Assembly: GCA_903891475.1 (NCBI GenBank) | Contig: CAITEP010000015.1 | Span: 1 to 32,333 of the forward strand | From: an uncultured Mucilaginibacter sp. | GTDB taxonomy: Bacteria; Bacteroidota; Bacteroidia; Sphingobacteriales; Sphingobacteriaceae | Direction of reading: 5' to 3' | DNA length: 32,333 bases | Shown: positions 14,764 to 22,563 of the stretch, in pieces | How positions within the stretch are numbered: position 1 is the first letter of the stretch | How the letters are laid out: each line of letters starts with the position of its first letter | Program-made: the position numbers and the translations under genes | The notes under the pieces: generated by a model | Told to the model about the DNA's origin: nothing | Database searches by the model: none | The model's input: only the letters and a program-made list of their open reading frames with translations

Positions 14764-15765
14764 TTAATTACTACTCAACTTATTTAAACTATCCTTCTTC
14801 TGTGTTTTTCCCTGTCTTCTAAAATAGCCGCGTACTAAAAAGTTATGCTTTAAGGCCTCTACAATTTGGGTAAAGCCTTCGCTGCCTTTTTGCAGGTTGG
14901 TTATGCTGGCATTTATTTTTTGGCTGATGGCGGTATCGCGTAATACGGCATGCAAAGGTCCTTTGCCATCGGCAATATCATGGTTAATATTGGCGGTCAT
15001 GCTATTTAACTGTACCGATGCCTTGTTCACATTATCGGCGGCGGCTTTAATTTTCAGCATCGAGGTTTTTAAATTCCCTTCAAAGGCGGTATCGGTTAGT
15101 AATAGTCCGGCGGCACCTTTGCCTTGCTTTATTTGCCGGGCTACCATATCAAGCGTAGCCGTCATATTGCTGGCATTATTACTGGCTGCGTTGATATTTT
15201 TTAGGGATGATTTGATGCTGATTCCAATTTCCTTATCATTCAGCAGGTTTAAAACTTCGCTGGTATCCAGTTTCAATACCGAAGTTTTTAAAGCTTCGGA
15301 TATGGTTGCCACGTTGCTATTTGTTTTTGAAAGCGTTTCCATCATTTGATCCATACTGGTAAAGCGTTTAGGAGCTAAAAAGTCGCCATCCTTTACTGCT
15401 ACTCCAATTTGTTTTGCGGGTTGTATGTTTACCACCTTGTTGCCCATCAGGCCTTCGGTACCAATTGCGGCCAGGGCCGTGCTATGGATAAAAGCTTGTA
15501 TTTTGGTATCAATTAGCATTGCCACCTCAATGGTGGTATCGTTAATAATGGTGATTGATTTTACAGTACCAGATTGCATACCCGAAAACAGTACATTATT
15601 GCCCTCTTTTAAGCCATCTAAATTATTAAAGCGCGACTTCAATATAAAGCTGCTTTTAAACATGCTTGAGTTGTTGCCAATTAGATAAAAGGCAAGCATC
15701 ATGGCCAATAGGCCCACCAATACAAATACACCCAGCTTTATATTGTTTTCAGTTTGTTTTGCCAT
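14764..15765 (-). CDS. mlaD: MlaD-like MCE-domain lipid transport protein
   Basis: 333 residues. One N-terminal membrane helix (about 10-28, LGVFVLVGLLAMMLAFYLIG) is followed by the MCE domain (about 36-117): SRFNNLDGLKEGNNVLFSG, GTVKSI, and IGTEGLMGNKVVNI. A long helical tail follows (about 140-300), with a segment KQGKGAAGLLLTDTAF repeated in weaker form as ADGKGPLHAVLRDTAI. This is the periplasmic, substrate-binding hexamer-forming subunit of an Mla-type phospholipid transporter, anchored in the inner membrane. It is the last gene of the operon permease-ATPase-MCE, 3 bp after the ATPase stop. The helical tail is longer than in E. coli MlaD, as is common in Bacteroidota. Confidence 0.88.
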   Translation of the reverse strand: MAKQTENNIKLGVFVLVGLLAMMLAFYLIGNNSSMFKSSFILKSRFNNLDGLKEGNNVLFSGMQSGTVKSITIINDTTIEVAMLIDTKIQAFIHSTALAAIGTEGLMGNKVVNIQPAKQIGVAVKDGDFLAPKRFTSMDQMMETLSKTNSNVATISEALKTSVLKLDTSEVLNLLNDKEIGISIKSSLKNINAASNNASNMTATLDMVARQIKQGKGAAGLLLTDTAFEGNLKTSMLKIKAAADNVNKASVQLNSMTANINHDIADGKGPLHAVLRDTAISQKINASITNLQKGSEGFTQIVEALKHNFLVRGYFRRQGKTQKKDSLNKLSSN

Positions 15766-15768
15766 AAT

Positions 15769-16551
15769 TTATGATTCAAAAAATTGATTTATTTTTTCGT
15801 CTTTTGATTGTGCTAATTCATCATAAGTTCCTTCGGTATAACATACCCCGTCCAGGAGCAGTACCACCCTATCGGCTATGCTTTTCACACAATTCATATC
15901 ATGCGAAATCACGATGGATGAGGTATGGTATTTTTTTTGCAGTTTCAAAATCAAGTTATCTATTTCGCGCGCGGTTACAGGGTCGAGCCCGGTAGTGGGT
16001 TCATCATACAAAATAATCTCGGGCTTTAAAATAAGCGTACGTGCCAAGGCTATACGTTTTAACATCCCGCCCGATAGTTCGACCGGAAGCATATCCACCG
16101 TGTTTTTTAGGCCAACATTATCCAAAGCTTCCAATACCATTTTGTCAATCTCCTTTTGTTTGAGACCTATCCAATGTCGGCGTAGTGGAAATTCCAGGTT
16201 TTCGCGAACGGTCATGGAATCGTACAACGCATTTGCCTGAAACAGGAAGCCTATTTTTGTACGTACCTTATCCAACTCATCCGCACTTAATTCGGGTATG
16301 TTGTTGCCAAATACCAGAATTTTACCTTTGTCGGGTTTTAGCAAACCAATTATGCACTTTATTAAAACCGACTTCCCAGCGCCCGATTTACCAAGCACTA
16401 CTACATTCTCTTCTGCTTTTACGGTGAGGTTAAAATCTTTTAGTACCACATTTTTTCCGAAACTCTTGTACAGGTGTTCAATAATAATTACCGGCTCGCC
16501 TTTGGGTATAATTTTGTTTGCCTTTGGTTCGGTTTGGGTTGAATTTTCCAT
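15769..16551 (-). CDS. mlaF: MlaF-like ABC ATPase of the MCE transporter
   Basis: 260 residues with a 20-residue polar N-terminal extension. Walker A is GKSGAGKS (about 53-60) with the sequence continuing VLIKCIIGLLKPDKG, the Q-loop is IGFLFQANALYDSMTV, the signature is LSGGMLKRIALAR, the variant typical of Mla/Ttg2A ATPases, Walker B is IILYDEPTTGLDP, and the H-loop is VISHDM. It powers lipid movement by the MlaE and MlaD partners. It lies between them with gaps of 5 and 3 bp. Confidence 0.92.
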   Translation of the reverse strand: MENSTQTEPKANKIIPKGEPVIIIEHLYKSFGKNVVLKDFNLTVKAEENVVVLGKSGAGKSVLIKCIIGLLKPDKGKILVFGNNIPELSADELDKVRTKIGFLFQANALYDSMTVRENLEFPLRRHWIGLKQKEIDKMVLEALDNVGLKNTVDMLPVELSGGMLKRIALARTLILKPEIILYDEPTTGLDPVTAREIDNLILKLQKKYHTSSIVISHDMNCVKSIADRVVLLLDGVCYTEGTYDELAQSKDEKINQFFES

Positions 16552-16556
16552 GTTGA

Positions 16557-17327
16557 TTAATTTAAGCCAAACACGTTAGTAAACTGAACCGCCAACAAAT
16601 CGATAAAAAATATGATAACAGACGATAATACCACTGCCGAATTTGCCGATATTCCCACGCCACGGGTACCTTTAATGGAGTTAAAACCTTTATAACAACC
16701 CACCATACCAACCGCGAAACCGAAGAAAAAGGTTTTTATGATGGCGGGTAGAAGATCGCTAAAGGTGAGGCTTTGAAATACTTGGGCAAAAAACAAGTTT
16801 AAACTAGTTACAGAGTTAATGTTAACCCCTATATATGCACCAATTAATGAGATGGCATCGCCCAAAATAGTTAGTATGGGGAGCATTAAAGTAGTAGCTA
16901 ATACACGGGTAGCTACCAAATATTTATAAGGATTGGTACCACTTACCTCCATGGCATCAATTTGCTCGGTTACCTTCATAGAGCCTAGCTCGGCACCAAT
17001 ACTGCTGGCAATTTTTCCGGCAAAAATCAGGGCGGCAATAACCGGACCAATCTCGCGTACGATGGCAATGCCTACCATTACCGGCAATTGCGACTCTACC
17101 CCGTATTTTAATAAGGATGGGCGTAGCTGCATGGTTAAAACCAAACCCATAATAAAATTGGTAAGTCCGATAAGGGGCAATGATTTATAACCTATGGAAT
17201 AACATTGCGCAAGCAATTCTTTAACCTCAAATCGGGGTTTTAATCCGTTGGTAAAAAAGTTCCCTGTAAATTTTGTAATGCTCCCGGTTTCGTCTAAAAA
17301 ATCACGGATATCCTCTATCAAAGCCAT
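16557..17327 (-). CDS. mlaE: MlaE-like permease of the MCE transporter
   Basis: 256 residues from ATG 17327. It shows the MlaE domain with five or so membrane helices; key stretches are LTNFIMGLVLTMQLRPSL, GIAIVREIGPVIAALIFAGKIA (the conserved EIGP ... AG motif), SSIGAELGSMKVTEQIDAMEV and the C-terminal GVGISANSAVVLSSVIIFFID. The internal ATG is chosen because residues before it (the frame opens at 17360) are not family-like. It is the inner-membrane permease and first gene of the Mla operon. The 165 bp upstream hold TTTG-type sequences near 17375-17350 that could be its promoter, without the shared activator boxes. Confidence 0.9.
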   Translation of the reverse strand: MALIEDIRDFLDETGSITKFTGNFFTNGLKPRFEVKELLAQCYSIGYKSLPLIGLTNFIMGLVLTMQLRPSLLKYGVESQLPVMVGIAIVREIGPVIAALIFAGKIASSIGAELGSMKVTEQIDAMEVSGTNPYKYLVATRVLATTLMLPILTILGDAISLIGAYIGVNINSVTSLNLFFAQVFQSLTFSDLLPAIIKTFFFGFAVGMVGCYKGFNSIKGTRGVGISANSAVVLSSVIIFFIDLLAVQFTNVFGLN

Positions 17328-17492
17328 GCTTGTAATTTTATAATCATACTTACAAACCATAACAAAATATCACTCAAAGTGTTTTGGAGAAAAATGATAG
17401 ATAGGCTAATTTGAAAAAAGCTTACAATCAAGAGCAGCAACTTATTATCAGTTTTGAGGAGGTTAAATATTTTTAGAATTTACTTTATGGTA

Positions 17493-17759
17493 TTAAATAT
17501 CTAAGAATGAAGGCTTAAACCATTCCGGTTTTTTAATTTTTATAAGCTTGCCTAACTCGGTAATATATTTTTTTGTGAAAAACTTCATGGTTGACTTTTC
17601 TGCGACCCATGTATGGTTAGGTAGATATTTTAAAATCATATCATCCAAAACAGACTCATTGCTAACCACTTTAAAACGCATGCTTTTTGCATCTAATGGC
17701 GATACAATTAGTACCATATACATATTATAAATGAAAATTACGATTTCCGTCTTTACCAT
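17493..17759 (-). CDS. Hypothetical small protein of the regulon
   Basis: 88 residues from ATG 17759. An initial hydrophobic stretch (IVIFIYNMYMVLIVSPLDAKSM) could be a strand pair or a weak membrane segment, followed by a basic alpha/beta region (DDMILKYLPNHTWVAEKSTMKFF, then KLIKIKKPEWFKPSFLDI). Alternative starts at the internal Met codons (residues 13 and 15) would remove part of the hydrophobic stretch. It lies 21 bp after the 101-residue gene and is probably co-transcribed from promoter C'. No family is recognised. Confidence 0.6.
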   Translation of the reverse strand: MVKTEIVIFIYNMYMVLIVSPLDAKSMRFKVVSNESVLDDMILKYLPNHTWVAEKSTMKFFTKKYITELGKLIKIKKPEWFKPSFLDI

Positions 17760-17780
17760 TTTTATATTTAACTATTTAAA

Positions 17781-18086
17781 TTAGGAAGAAAAAAAAATTC
17801 TAGGTCGTTTAGGTTTGGTATTTACCATAGTATGGGTAATGGTGGTATGTTTTTCTTGCTGTTCCTCAACAAGCAAACGGTTAATTTCATCACCAATAAC
17901 CTGCCAAAATTCTTGACTTATATTACTTATTTCGTTCGGTTTCCATAAACCTTTATAGTAGGTAATTACTACCTTTTTTCCATCAGCCATATGCACCGAC
18001 CAGCCTGTTCCGCTGGGCAAATCAACCCTGACTACTTCAAGTTCCAATAAAGTGCCCGATACGGGTTCGTTTAATTTAATTTTCAT
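17781..18086 (-). CDS. Hypothetical small protein under the shared activator promoter
   Basis: 101 residues from ATG 18086. Residues 1-55 look beta-rich (MKIKLNEPVSGTLLELEVV, WSVHMADGKKVVITYYKGLW), 56-80 form an amphipathic helix (ISQEFWQVIGDEINRLLVEE), and the tail is basic and Ser/Thr/Lys-rich. There is no signal peptide or membrane segment. The gene is first in a two-gene operon. Its divergent promoter C' lies back to back with the promoter of the SHOCT-cupin-BON operon, so both sides should respond together. I recognise no family. Confidence 0.65.
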   Translation of the reverse strand: MKIKLNEPVSGTLLELEVVRVDLPSGTGWSVHMADGKKVVITYYKGLWKPNEISNISQEFWQVIGDEINRLLVEEQQEKHTTITHTMVNTKPKRPRIFFSS

Positions 18087-18133
18087 TGTTGTGTTATTTA
18101 AATATTGCCTGTTTTAAGTAGGTATTTATTTTT

Positions 18134-18202
18134 TAAAGGTGAGGTTATTAAGTTTCATAGCTGTTACATCCAAGCTATAAAAGGTTACATCATTCACACA
18201 TT
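18134..18202 (-). promoter_or_regulatory. Shared activator promoter, leftward member of a divergent pair (site C')
   Basis: Read leftward: AATGTGTGAATGATGTAAC (18184-18202), 12-bp spacer, GGATGTAAC (18163-18171), 21 bp, -7 box CACCTTTA (18134-18141). The predicted start near 18127 gives a leader of about 40 nt to the ATG at 18086. Only 25 bp separate its 19-bp block from that of site C, which faces the other way. Confidence 0.75.
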
Positions 18203-18227
18203 CATTATTAAAAATCCCTAACAAAAA

Positions 18228-18295
18228 AATGTGTGAAACATGTAATTAAATAAAATAATTGCGTAACAAAACAAACTGAAAATCAGGCAGTTTTG
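18228..18295 (+). promoter_or_regulatory. Shared activator promoter, rightward member of a divergent pair (site C)
   Basis: AATGTGTGAAACATGTAAT (18228-18246), 12-bp spacer, TTGCGTAAC (18259-18267), 20 bp, -7 box CAGTTTTG (18288-18295). The predicted start near 18302 leaves a leader of about 30 nt to the ATG at 18333. The block differs from the majority at three adjacent bases, but every spacing is kept. Confidence 0.75.
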
Positions 18296-18332
18296 TGGTG
18301 TAATAATGCAATAAACTTTAAAAATTAAAATT

Positions 18333-18560
18333 ATGTTTTACAACGATTCTTTCTGGGGAATGGACTTTATATGGTGGTTCCTGTGGATTACCATGCTAAT
18401 TTGGATTTTCGCCGTGCCTTATGATATTCCTTTTCAAAGGAACAAACCTGCTAGTCCGCTCTTGCTTTTACAACGACGTTTTGCCGCCGGCGAAATTGGT
18501 CCGGATGAATACCATGAACGCAAAAAAATCATAGAGATAGATATGATTAAGGCAACCTAA
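18333..18560 (+). CDS. Small SHOCT-domain membrane protein
   Basis: 75 residues. A Trp-rich membrane helix (about 11-29, DFIWWFLWITMLIWIFAVP) is followed by a linker and a SHOCT motif (about 44-67, key residues LLQRRFAAGEIGPDEYHERKK). SHOCT is a short helical module often at the C-terminus of small membrane proteins. Its role is thought to be oligomerisation or anchoring, and no catalytic function is expected. It heads a probable three-gene operon with the cupin (63 bp downstream) and the BON protein, ended by the terminator at 19785. Confidence 0.82.
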   Translation: MFYNDSFWGMDFIWWFLWITMLIWIFAVPYDIPFQRNKPASPLLLLQRRFAAGEIGPDEYHERKKIIEIDMIKAT

Positions 18561-18623
18561 AACAGGTTGAATAAAAGCAAATTTTGTTATCATTTATAAA
18601 TAGTTTACCTAAATAAAATTAAA

Positions 18624-19055
18624 ATGAAAGATACCCTTAGTTCTGTAATTAATTCTACAAAAGGATTTAACGCCAATATTGAAAACGAAGCAAAAGAAAA
18701 TACCTATTTCCGTAGGGTACTCTATACCAGTTTACACCTGCAGGTTGTATTAATGAGCCTAAAGCCGGGTGAAGAAATTGGTGAAGAAATTCATAACGCG
18801 AACGACCAGTTTTTCAGGTTCGAGAGCGGAAATGGCATTTGCGTTATCAACGAAACCGAATATATGATTAAAGATGGCGACGCCATTGTGGTACCTGCTG
18901 GTGCCAAGCATAATGTAATTAACACCAATGCCAAAAGTAAACTTAAAATGTACACCATTTACTCGCCACCGCATCATAAGGATGGTATTGTAAGAGCCAC
19001 TAAAAAGGATGCGGAAGATTACCCCGAAAAATTTGATGGGGAAACTACTGAATAA
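18624..19055 (+). CDS. Small cupin-domain protein
   Basis: 143 residues with a single cupin beta-barrel (about 35-115). Cupin motif 1 is seen as LQVVLMSLKPGEEIGEEIH (His at its end) with Q62 and the following FFRFESGNGICVI. Motif 2 is GDAIVVPAGAKHNVIN with the metal-type His. The pattern matches small cupins of the 'cupin domain-containing' class, probably metal-binding; the substrate is unknown. It is cytoplasmic, with no signal peptide. Its position between SHOCT and BON genes under the shared promoter suggests a stress role. Confidence 0.82.
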   Translation: MKDTLSSVINSTKGFNANIENEAKENTYFRRVLYTSLHLQVVLMSLKPGEEIGEEIHNANDQFFRFESGNGICVINETEYMIKDGDAIVVPAGAKHNVINTNAKSKLKMYTIYSPPHHKDGIVRATKKDAEDYPEKFDGETTE

Positions 19056-19117
19056 AACGTTTATAGATTTTCTTGAATACTACATTCTATTACTAAAAAA
19101 TTATAAATAATAAAAAA

Positions 19118-19774
19118 ATGAAAACAAATCAGGAATTACAAAAAGATGTTCAGGATGCCATTAAATGGGAACCTCTATTAAACGCTGCCGAAATTGGCGT
19201 AACAGCCAAAGATGGTGTCATTACATTAACTGGAACGGTTGACAGTTACTCGAAAAAAATAGAGGCAGAAAACGCGGCAAAAAATGTATCGGGTGTGAGG
19301 GCATTAGCTGAAGAAATTCATATTAAATATGGTGATTTTGGTAAAAAGAGTGATACCGATATTGCTAAGGAAGTGCTAAGTGCCTGGAAATGGAATTGGG
19401 AAGTGCCCGACCAAAAAATAAAGGTTAAAGTTGAAAGTGGCGTAGTTACTTTGGATGGAGAGTTAGAATGGAATTACCAAAGAGAAGCCGCTAAAAAAGC
19501 GATAAAAAACATTGCTGGAATAATTGATATCATTAGTAATATCAAAATAAAATCAGAAAACCACGACGTAATTGAAAGAAAAGCCATTGAAAACGCGCTT
19601 GAGCGTAACTCATCAATTGATGATTTAGGTATTACGGTGGATGTAAACGGAAACTATGTAACCTTAAAGGGCACAGTAAATTCATTTTACGCCCGAGATG
19701 AAGCCGAACAAATTGCCTGGAATGCGCCGGGTGTTTGGAATGTTGATAATAAATTGGTTATTGAGTATGTTTAA
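19118..19774 (+). CDS. Protein with three BON domains
   Basis: 218 residues made of three consecutive BON repeats (about 4-70, 78-145 and 150-217). Each contains the pattern [V/I]xVxxGxVTLxGxV followed by a helix and GVxxVxNxI; examples are VTAKDGVITLTGTVDSYSKK, VKVESGVVTLDGELEWNYQ and VDVNGNYVTLKGTVNSFYA. BON modules are phospholipid- or ligand-binding and occur in OsmY and similar stress proteins. No signal peptide is visible, so unlike OsmY it is probably cytoplasmic. Alpha/beta repeats with conserved EAxxIAxxAxGV segments make the assignment safe. It is the last gene of the SHOCT-cupin-BON operon. Confidence 0.88.
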   Translation: MKTNQELQKDVQDAIKWEPLLNAAEIGVTAKDGVITLTGTVDSYSKKIEAENAAKNVSGVRALAEEIHIKYGDFGKKSDTDIAKEVLSAWKWNWEVPDQKIKVKVESGVVTLDGELEWNYQREAAKKAIKNIAGIIDIISNIKIKSENHDVIERKAIENALERNSSIDDLGITVDVNGNYVTLKGTVNSFYARDEAEQIAWNAPGVWNVDNKLVIEYV

Positions 19775-19784
19775 TTGTTGTTGA

Positions 19785-19818
19785 AGCCAGTAGTGATTTT
19801 TTCGCTACTGGCTTTTTT
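19785..19818 (+). terminator. Rho-independent terminator after the SHOCT-cupin-BON operon
   Basis: AGCCAGTAG (19785-19793) pairs with CTACTGGCT (19805-19813) around an 11-nt T-rich loop, followed by TTTTT. It starts 11 bp after the BON stop codon. Confidence 0.88.
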
Positions 19819-19878
19819 GCTTTATTTTTTATTGTTAAAGCTTAAGTATATAAGTACCTAAAATTAATACACCCTATT

Positions 19879-20277
19879 ATGACCGTAGAAAAAGGATTGG
19901 GTATCTGGATGGATCATCAGGATGCCCATATTATGGAGTTTACTACCGACCCGATTGAAACTAGCACCCTGTTTTCCAAATTCACCCATCAGGAAAAAGA
20001 GCAAACCCTGGGCAGAAGTGAAAATTTGATGCATAACAAAGAGCAGCACGAGGAGGCCGATTATTACAAGGAACTTGGTGAAATCATCAGGAACTACAAT
20101 GATGTAATATTATTTGGCCCTACCGATGCGAAGGTTGAGCTTTTTAATGTTTTGAGAAAAGACCATCGTTTTGCCAATATTGTTATTGAAGTAAAAAACG
20201 CCGATAAAATGACTGTTAACCAACAACATGCTTTTGTGCGCGATTATTTTTCTAAACGGTTACTTCTACAAAAATAG
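19879..20277 (+). CDS. Short eRF1-domain-like (baeRF-type) protein
   Basis: 132 residues. The pattern GIWMDHQDAHIMEF at the N-terminus, a charged middle with EADYYKELGEIIRNYNDVILFGPTDAKVELFNVL, and a short C-terminal helix resemble the compact bacterial proteins related to the eRF1 middle and C-terminal domains (annotated as host-attachment or 'translational machinery' proteins). It lacks the catalytic GGQ region of a true release factor. The function is not established. It has its own start after the terminator at 19785-19818 and is followed by another terminator, so it is monocistronic. No copy of the shared activator promoter was found before it, although its neighbours have one. Confidence 0.55.
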   Translation: MTVEKGLGIWMDHQDAHIMEFTTDPIETSTLFSKFTHQEKEQTLGRSENLMHNKEQHEEADYYKELGEIIRNYNDVILFGPTDAKVELFNVLRKDHRFANIVIEVKNADKMTVNQQHAFVRDYFSKRLLLQK

Positions 20278-20303
20278 CTCCTTCTTTTAAAACAATATTT
20301 TTA

Positions 20304-20343
20304 AAGCCTTGTTACGTATTAAACGTAACAGGCCTTATTTTTT
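20304..20343 (+). terminator. Rho-independent terminator after the eRF1-like gene
   Basis: TGTTACG (20310-20316) pairs with CGTAACA (20324-20330), extended by GCC/GGC with a one-base bulge, and runs into a T tract. It sits about 30 bp past the stop codon. Confidence 0.8.
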
Positions 20344-20420
20344 TGGCCTAAATTTAGATAAGTATTGACAATAGGCCTCCTCTTTTACACAATCCAAATG
20401 TTTCATTTAAAAAATCAACC

Positions 20421-20822
20421 ATGCCCATTTTAACACAAATTTTATGGTTAATAATTTTGGCTATTCCCATAGCCTGTATTGCCTGGACGGTAACGCACGA
20501 AGAAGTTTTTCGTGAACCCAGAGACTATTGTGTAAAACAATGCCATGAAGGAAAGACCATTGTAAAAAGAAAATTCTTTTATGTTTTTACCTGCGAATAT
20601 TGTTTTAGCCATTATGTTACCGCCATTTTTTTATGGCTAACCGGGTATAAACTTTTAATGGATAATTGGGTGGGATACCTCATTGCCTGGTTCGCGCTGG
20701 TATATGTTGCCAATGCTTATATGAGCTTATTCGGATTAATCAGACAGGATATTGTAAAGGAAAAGGCCGAAATAAAAATAATGGAAATTAACAAGGCAAA
20801 AGCGGAAAATAACGCTTCATGA
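20421..20822 (+). CDS. Small membrane protein with CxxxC and CxxC motifs
   Basis: 133 residues. A first membrane helix (about 5-22) is followed by a loop with Cys37-x3-Cys41 and, after a basic stretch, Cys58-x2-Cys61 with His64. Two further helices follow (about 64-79 and 83-106), then a charged C-terminal helix. The paired cysteines suggest a metal site or a disulfide on one face of the membrane; the helix arrangement after the CEYC motif resembles DUF1360-type proteins. It starts before and runs almost into the ABC exporter genes (13 bp gap), so the three are likely one operon. The function is unknown; a role in exporter assembly or redox sensing is only a guess. Confidence 0.6.
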   Translation: MPILTQILWLIILAIPIACIAWTVTHEEVFREPRDYCVKQCHEGKTIVKRKFFYVFTCEYCFSHYVTAIFLWLTGYKLLMDNWVGYLIAWFALVYVANAYMSLFGLIRQDIVKEKAEIKIMEINKAKAENNAS

Positions 20823-20835
20823 ACATTTATTATGC

Positions 20836-22563
20836 ATGAAAAGATATTTAATCTTTCTTTCAAAATATAAAAAGGCCCTTATACTGGCTCCCCTGTTGGT
20901 AGTTATTGATGTTATTTGCGAGATTGTACAGCCCAAACTAATGTCCACCATTGTTGACCAGGGTGTTAGGCAAAAAGACATGTCTTTTATCCTCCATACA
21001 GGTGCATTTATGGTGGCCTTATCATTAATAGCGATTGCTACCAATGTTGGAAACATCTTTTATTCATCGCATGCCTCTGTTGGTTTTGCCGCCGAATTAA
21101 GAAAGGGAATGTTCAGCAAAATTCAAGAGTTTTCGTTTGCCAATTTGGATAAATTTAGTTCCGCAACCCTTACCACCCGTATCACCAACGATGTAAACAT
21201 ATTGCAAGATGTAATAATGATGTCATTACGCTTATTAATACGGGCTCCATTAATGCTTCTGTTTGCTGTAATAATTGCCATCAGCATAAACGCGGGCTTG
21301 GCCCTGGTAATTGCGGTAGCCATTCCGGTTTTAGCCACTTGCATGTATGTTATTTTGAAAAAGGGCTTCCCCTATTTCGAAAAAATGCAGAAAAAACTAG
21401 ATAAAGTGAACCTCGTAGTTCAAGAAAACCTGATTAACGTGCGGGTAGTAAAATCATTTGTAAGAGAAACGTTTGAAAATAAAAAGTTTGGGCATTCTAA
21501 CAATGAATTGCGCGAAATGGCAGTAAAGGCTTCAGGTATGGTTGTACTTATCATGCCAGTTATGCAATTAATTATGAACCTTTCAATTGTAGCCATTGTT
21601 TGGTTTGGGGGCAATGCCATCATTAAAGACACTTTTCAGGTCGGACAATTGATGTCGTTCATTACCTATATCACCCAGATTTTGATGTCACTGATGATGC
21701 TTTCCATGACTATTATGACCTTTTCGCGAGCGGAAGCATCTTCTGATCGTATTTTGGAAATATTAGAAGCCCCGGCAGATATTATAGACACAGCCTCAGC
21801 CATAGAAAAAAATCTGCAAATAACACTTGGGAAGATTGAGTTTAAAGACGTATTTTTTAAATACCATTCAAATGGAGCTGAATTTGTTTTAAAAGGCATC
21901 AATCTGGTAGTAAATTCAGGCGAAACTGTGGCAATTATCGGGGCAACAGGAGCCGCTAAAAGTACCCTTGTACAATTAATACCTCGTCTATATGATATAA
22001 GCAGTGGGAAGGTATTGATTAATGATATTGATGTGCGCGACTATACTCTATTCAATCTTCGGATAAACTTGAAATTAGTACTGCAGCAAAATGAGCTTTT
22101 TACGGGCACTATTAAGCAAAACCTTAAATGGGGGAATCAGCAAGCTACTGATGATGAAATTATTGCAGCTGCTCAAGATGCCCAAGCGCACGACTTTATC
22201 ATGTCGTTCCCTTTACAATATGAAACCCTTTTAGGGCATAGTGGTATCAATATTTCGGGGGGACAAAAACAGCGGCTTTGTATTGCTAGAGCTATATTGC
22301 GAAAGCCTGCCATCCTGATTCTTGACGATAGTACCAGCGCGGTAGATTCGATAACCGAAGCTAAAATAAGGGCATCATTTAGCCAGCATCTAAAAGGAAC
22401 CACCATCATTATTATTGCTCAAAGAATCAGCTCCATTTTATCCGCTGACAAAATTGTTCTGCTCGACAATGGGGCTATTATAGGAACAGGAACGCATGAT
22501 GATTTAATAAAAACAAATTTAGTTTATAAGGAAATTTATAATTCTCAGCAATTGCAGTTATGA
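20836..22563 (+). CDS. ABC exporter half-transporter with degenerate ATP site (subunit 1)
   Basis: 575 residues: six membrane helices (about 1-310) plus a nucleotide-binding domain. Walker A reads GATGAAKS (369-376), so the Gly before Lys375 is Ala374 and the usual Ser is Ala373. The signature is ISGGQKQR, intact. Walker B is ILILDDSTSAVD, with Asp498 in place of the catalytic Glu. The H-loop position holds Gln (IIIAQRIS, Gln529) instead of His. Asp-for-Glu and Gln-for-His mark the degenerate-site subunit of heterodimeric exporters such as TM287/288 and BmrCD; the altered Walker A is additional. It overlaps subunit 2 by 4 bp (ATGA), so both are made together. The substrate is unknown (drug or lipid). 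Confidence 0.9.
   Translation: MKRYLIFLSKYKKALILAPLLVVIDVICEIVQPKLMSTIVDQGVRQKDMSFILHTGAFMVALSLIAIATNVGNIFYSSHASVGFAAELRKGMFSKIQEFSFANLDKFSSATLTTRITNDVNILQDVIMMSLRLLIRAPLMLLFAVIIAISINAGLALVIAVAIPVLATCMYVILKKGFPYFEKMQKKLDKVNLVVQENLINVRVVKSFVRETFENKKFGHSNNELREMAVKASGMVVLIMPVMQLIMNLSIVAIVWFGGNAIIKDTFQVGQLMSFITYITQILMSLMMLSMTIMTFSRAEASSDRILEILEAPADIIDTASAIEKNLQITLGKIEFKDVFFKYHSNGAEFVLKGINLVVNSGETVAIIGATGAAKSTLVQLIPRLYDISSGKVLINDIDVRDYTLFNLRINLKLVLQQNELFTGTIKQNLKWGNQQATDDEIIAAAQDAQAHDFIMSFPLQYETLLGHSGINISGGQKQRLCIARAILRKPAILILDDSTSAVDSITEAKIRASFSQHLKGTTIIIIAQRISSILSADKIVLLDNGAIIGTGTHDDLIKTNLVYKEIYNSQQLQL

Noticed and set aside
18284..18300. CAGGCAGTTTTGTGG and similar CAGG boxes as sigma-54 (-24/-12) promoters
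   Set aside because: The GG-N10-GC spacing is absent, and the CAGG box does not keep a fixed distance from the activator sites at C', D' or E. The CANNTTTR box does keep its distance at all seven sites.
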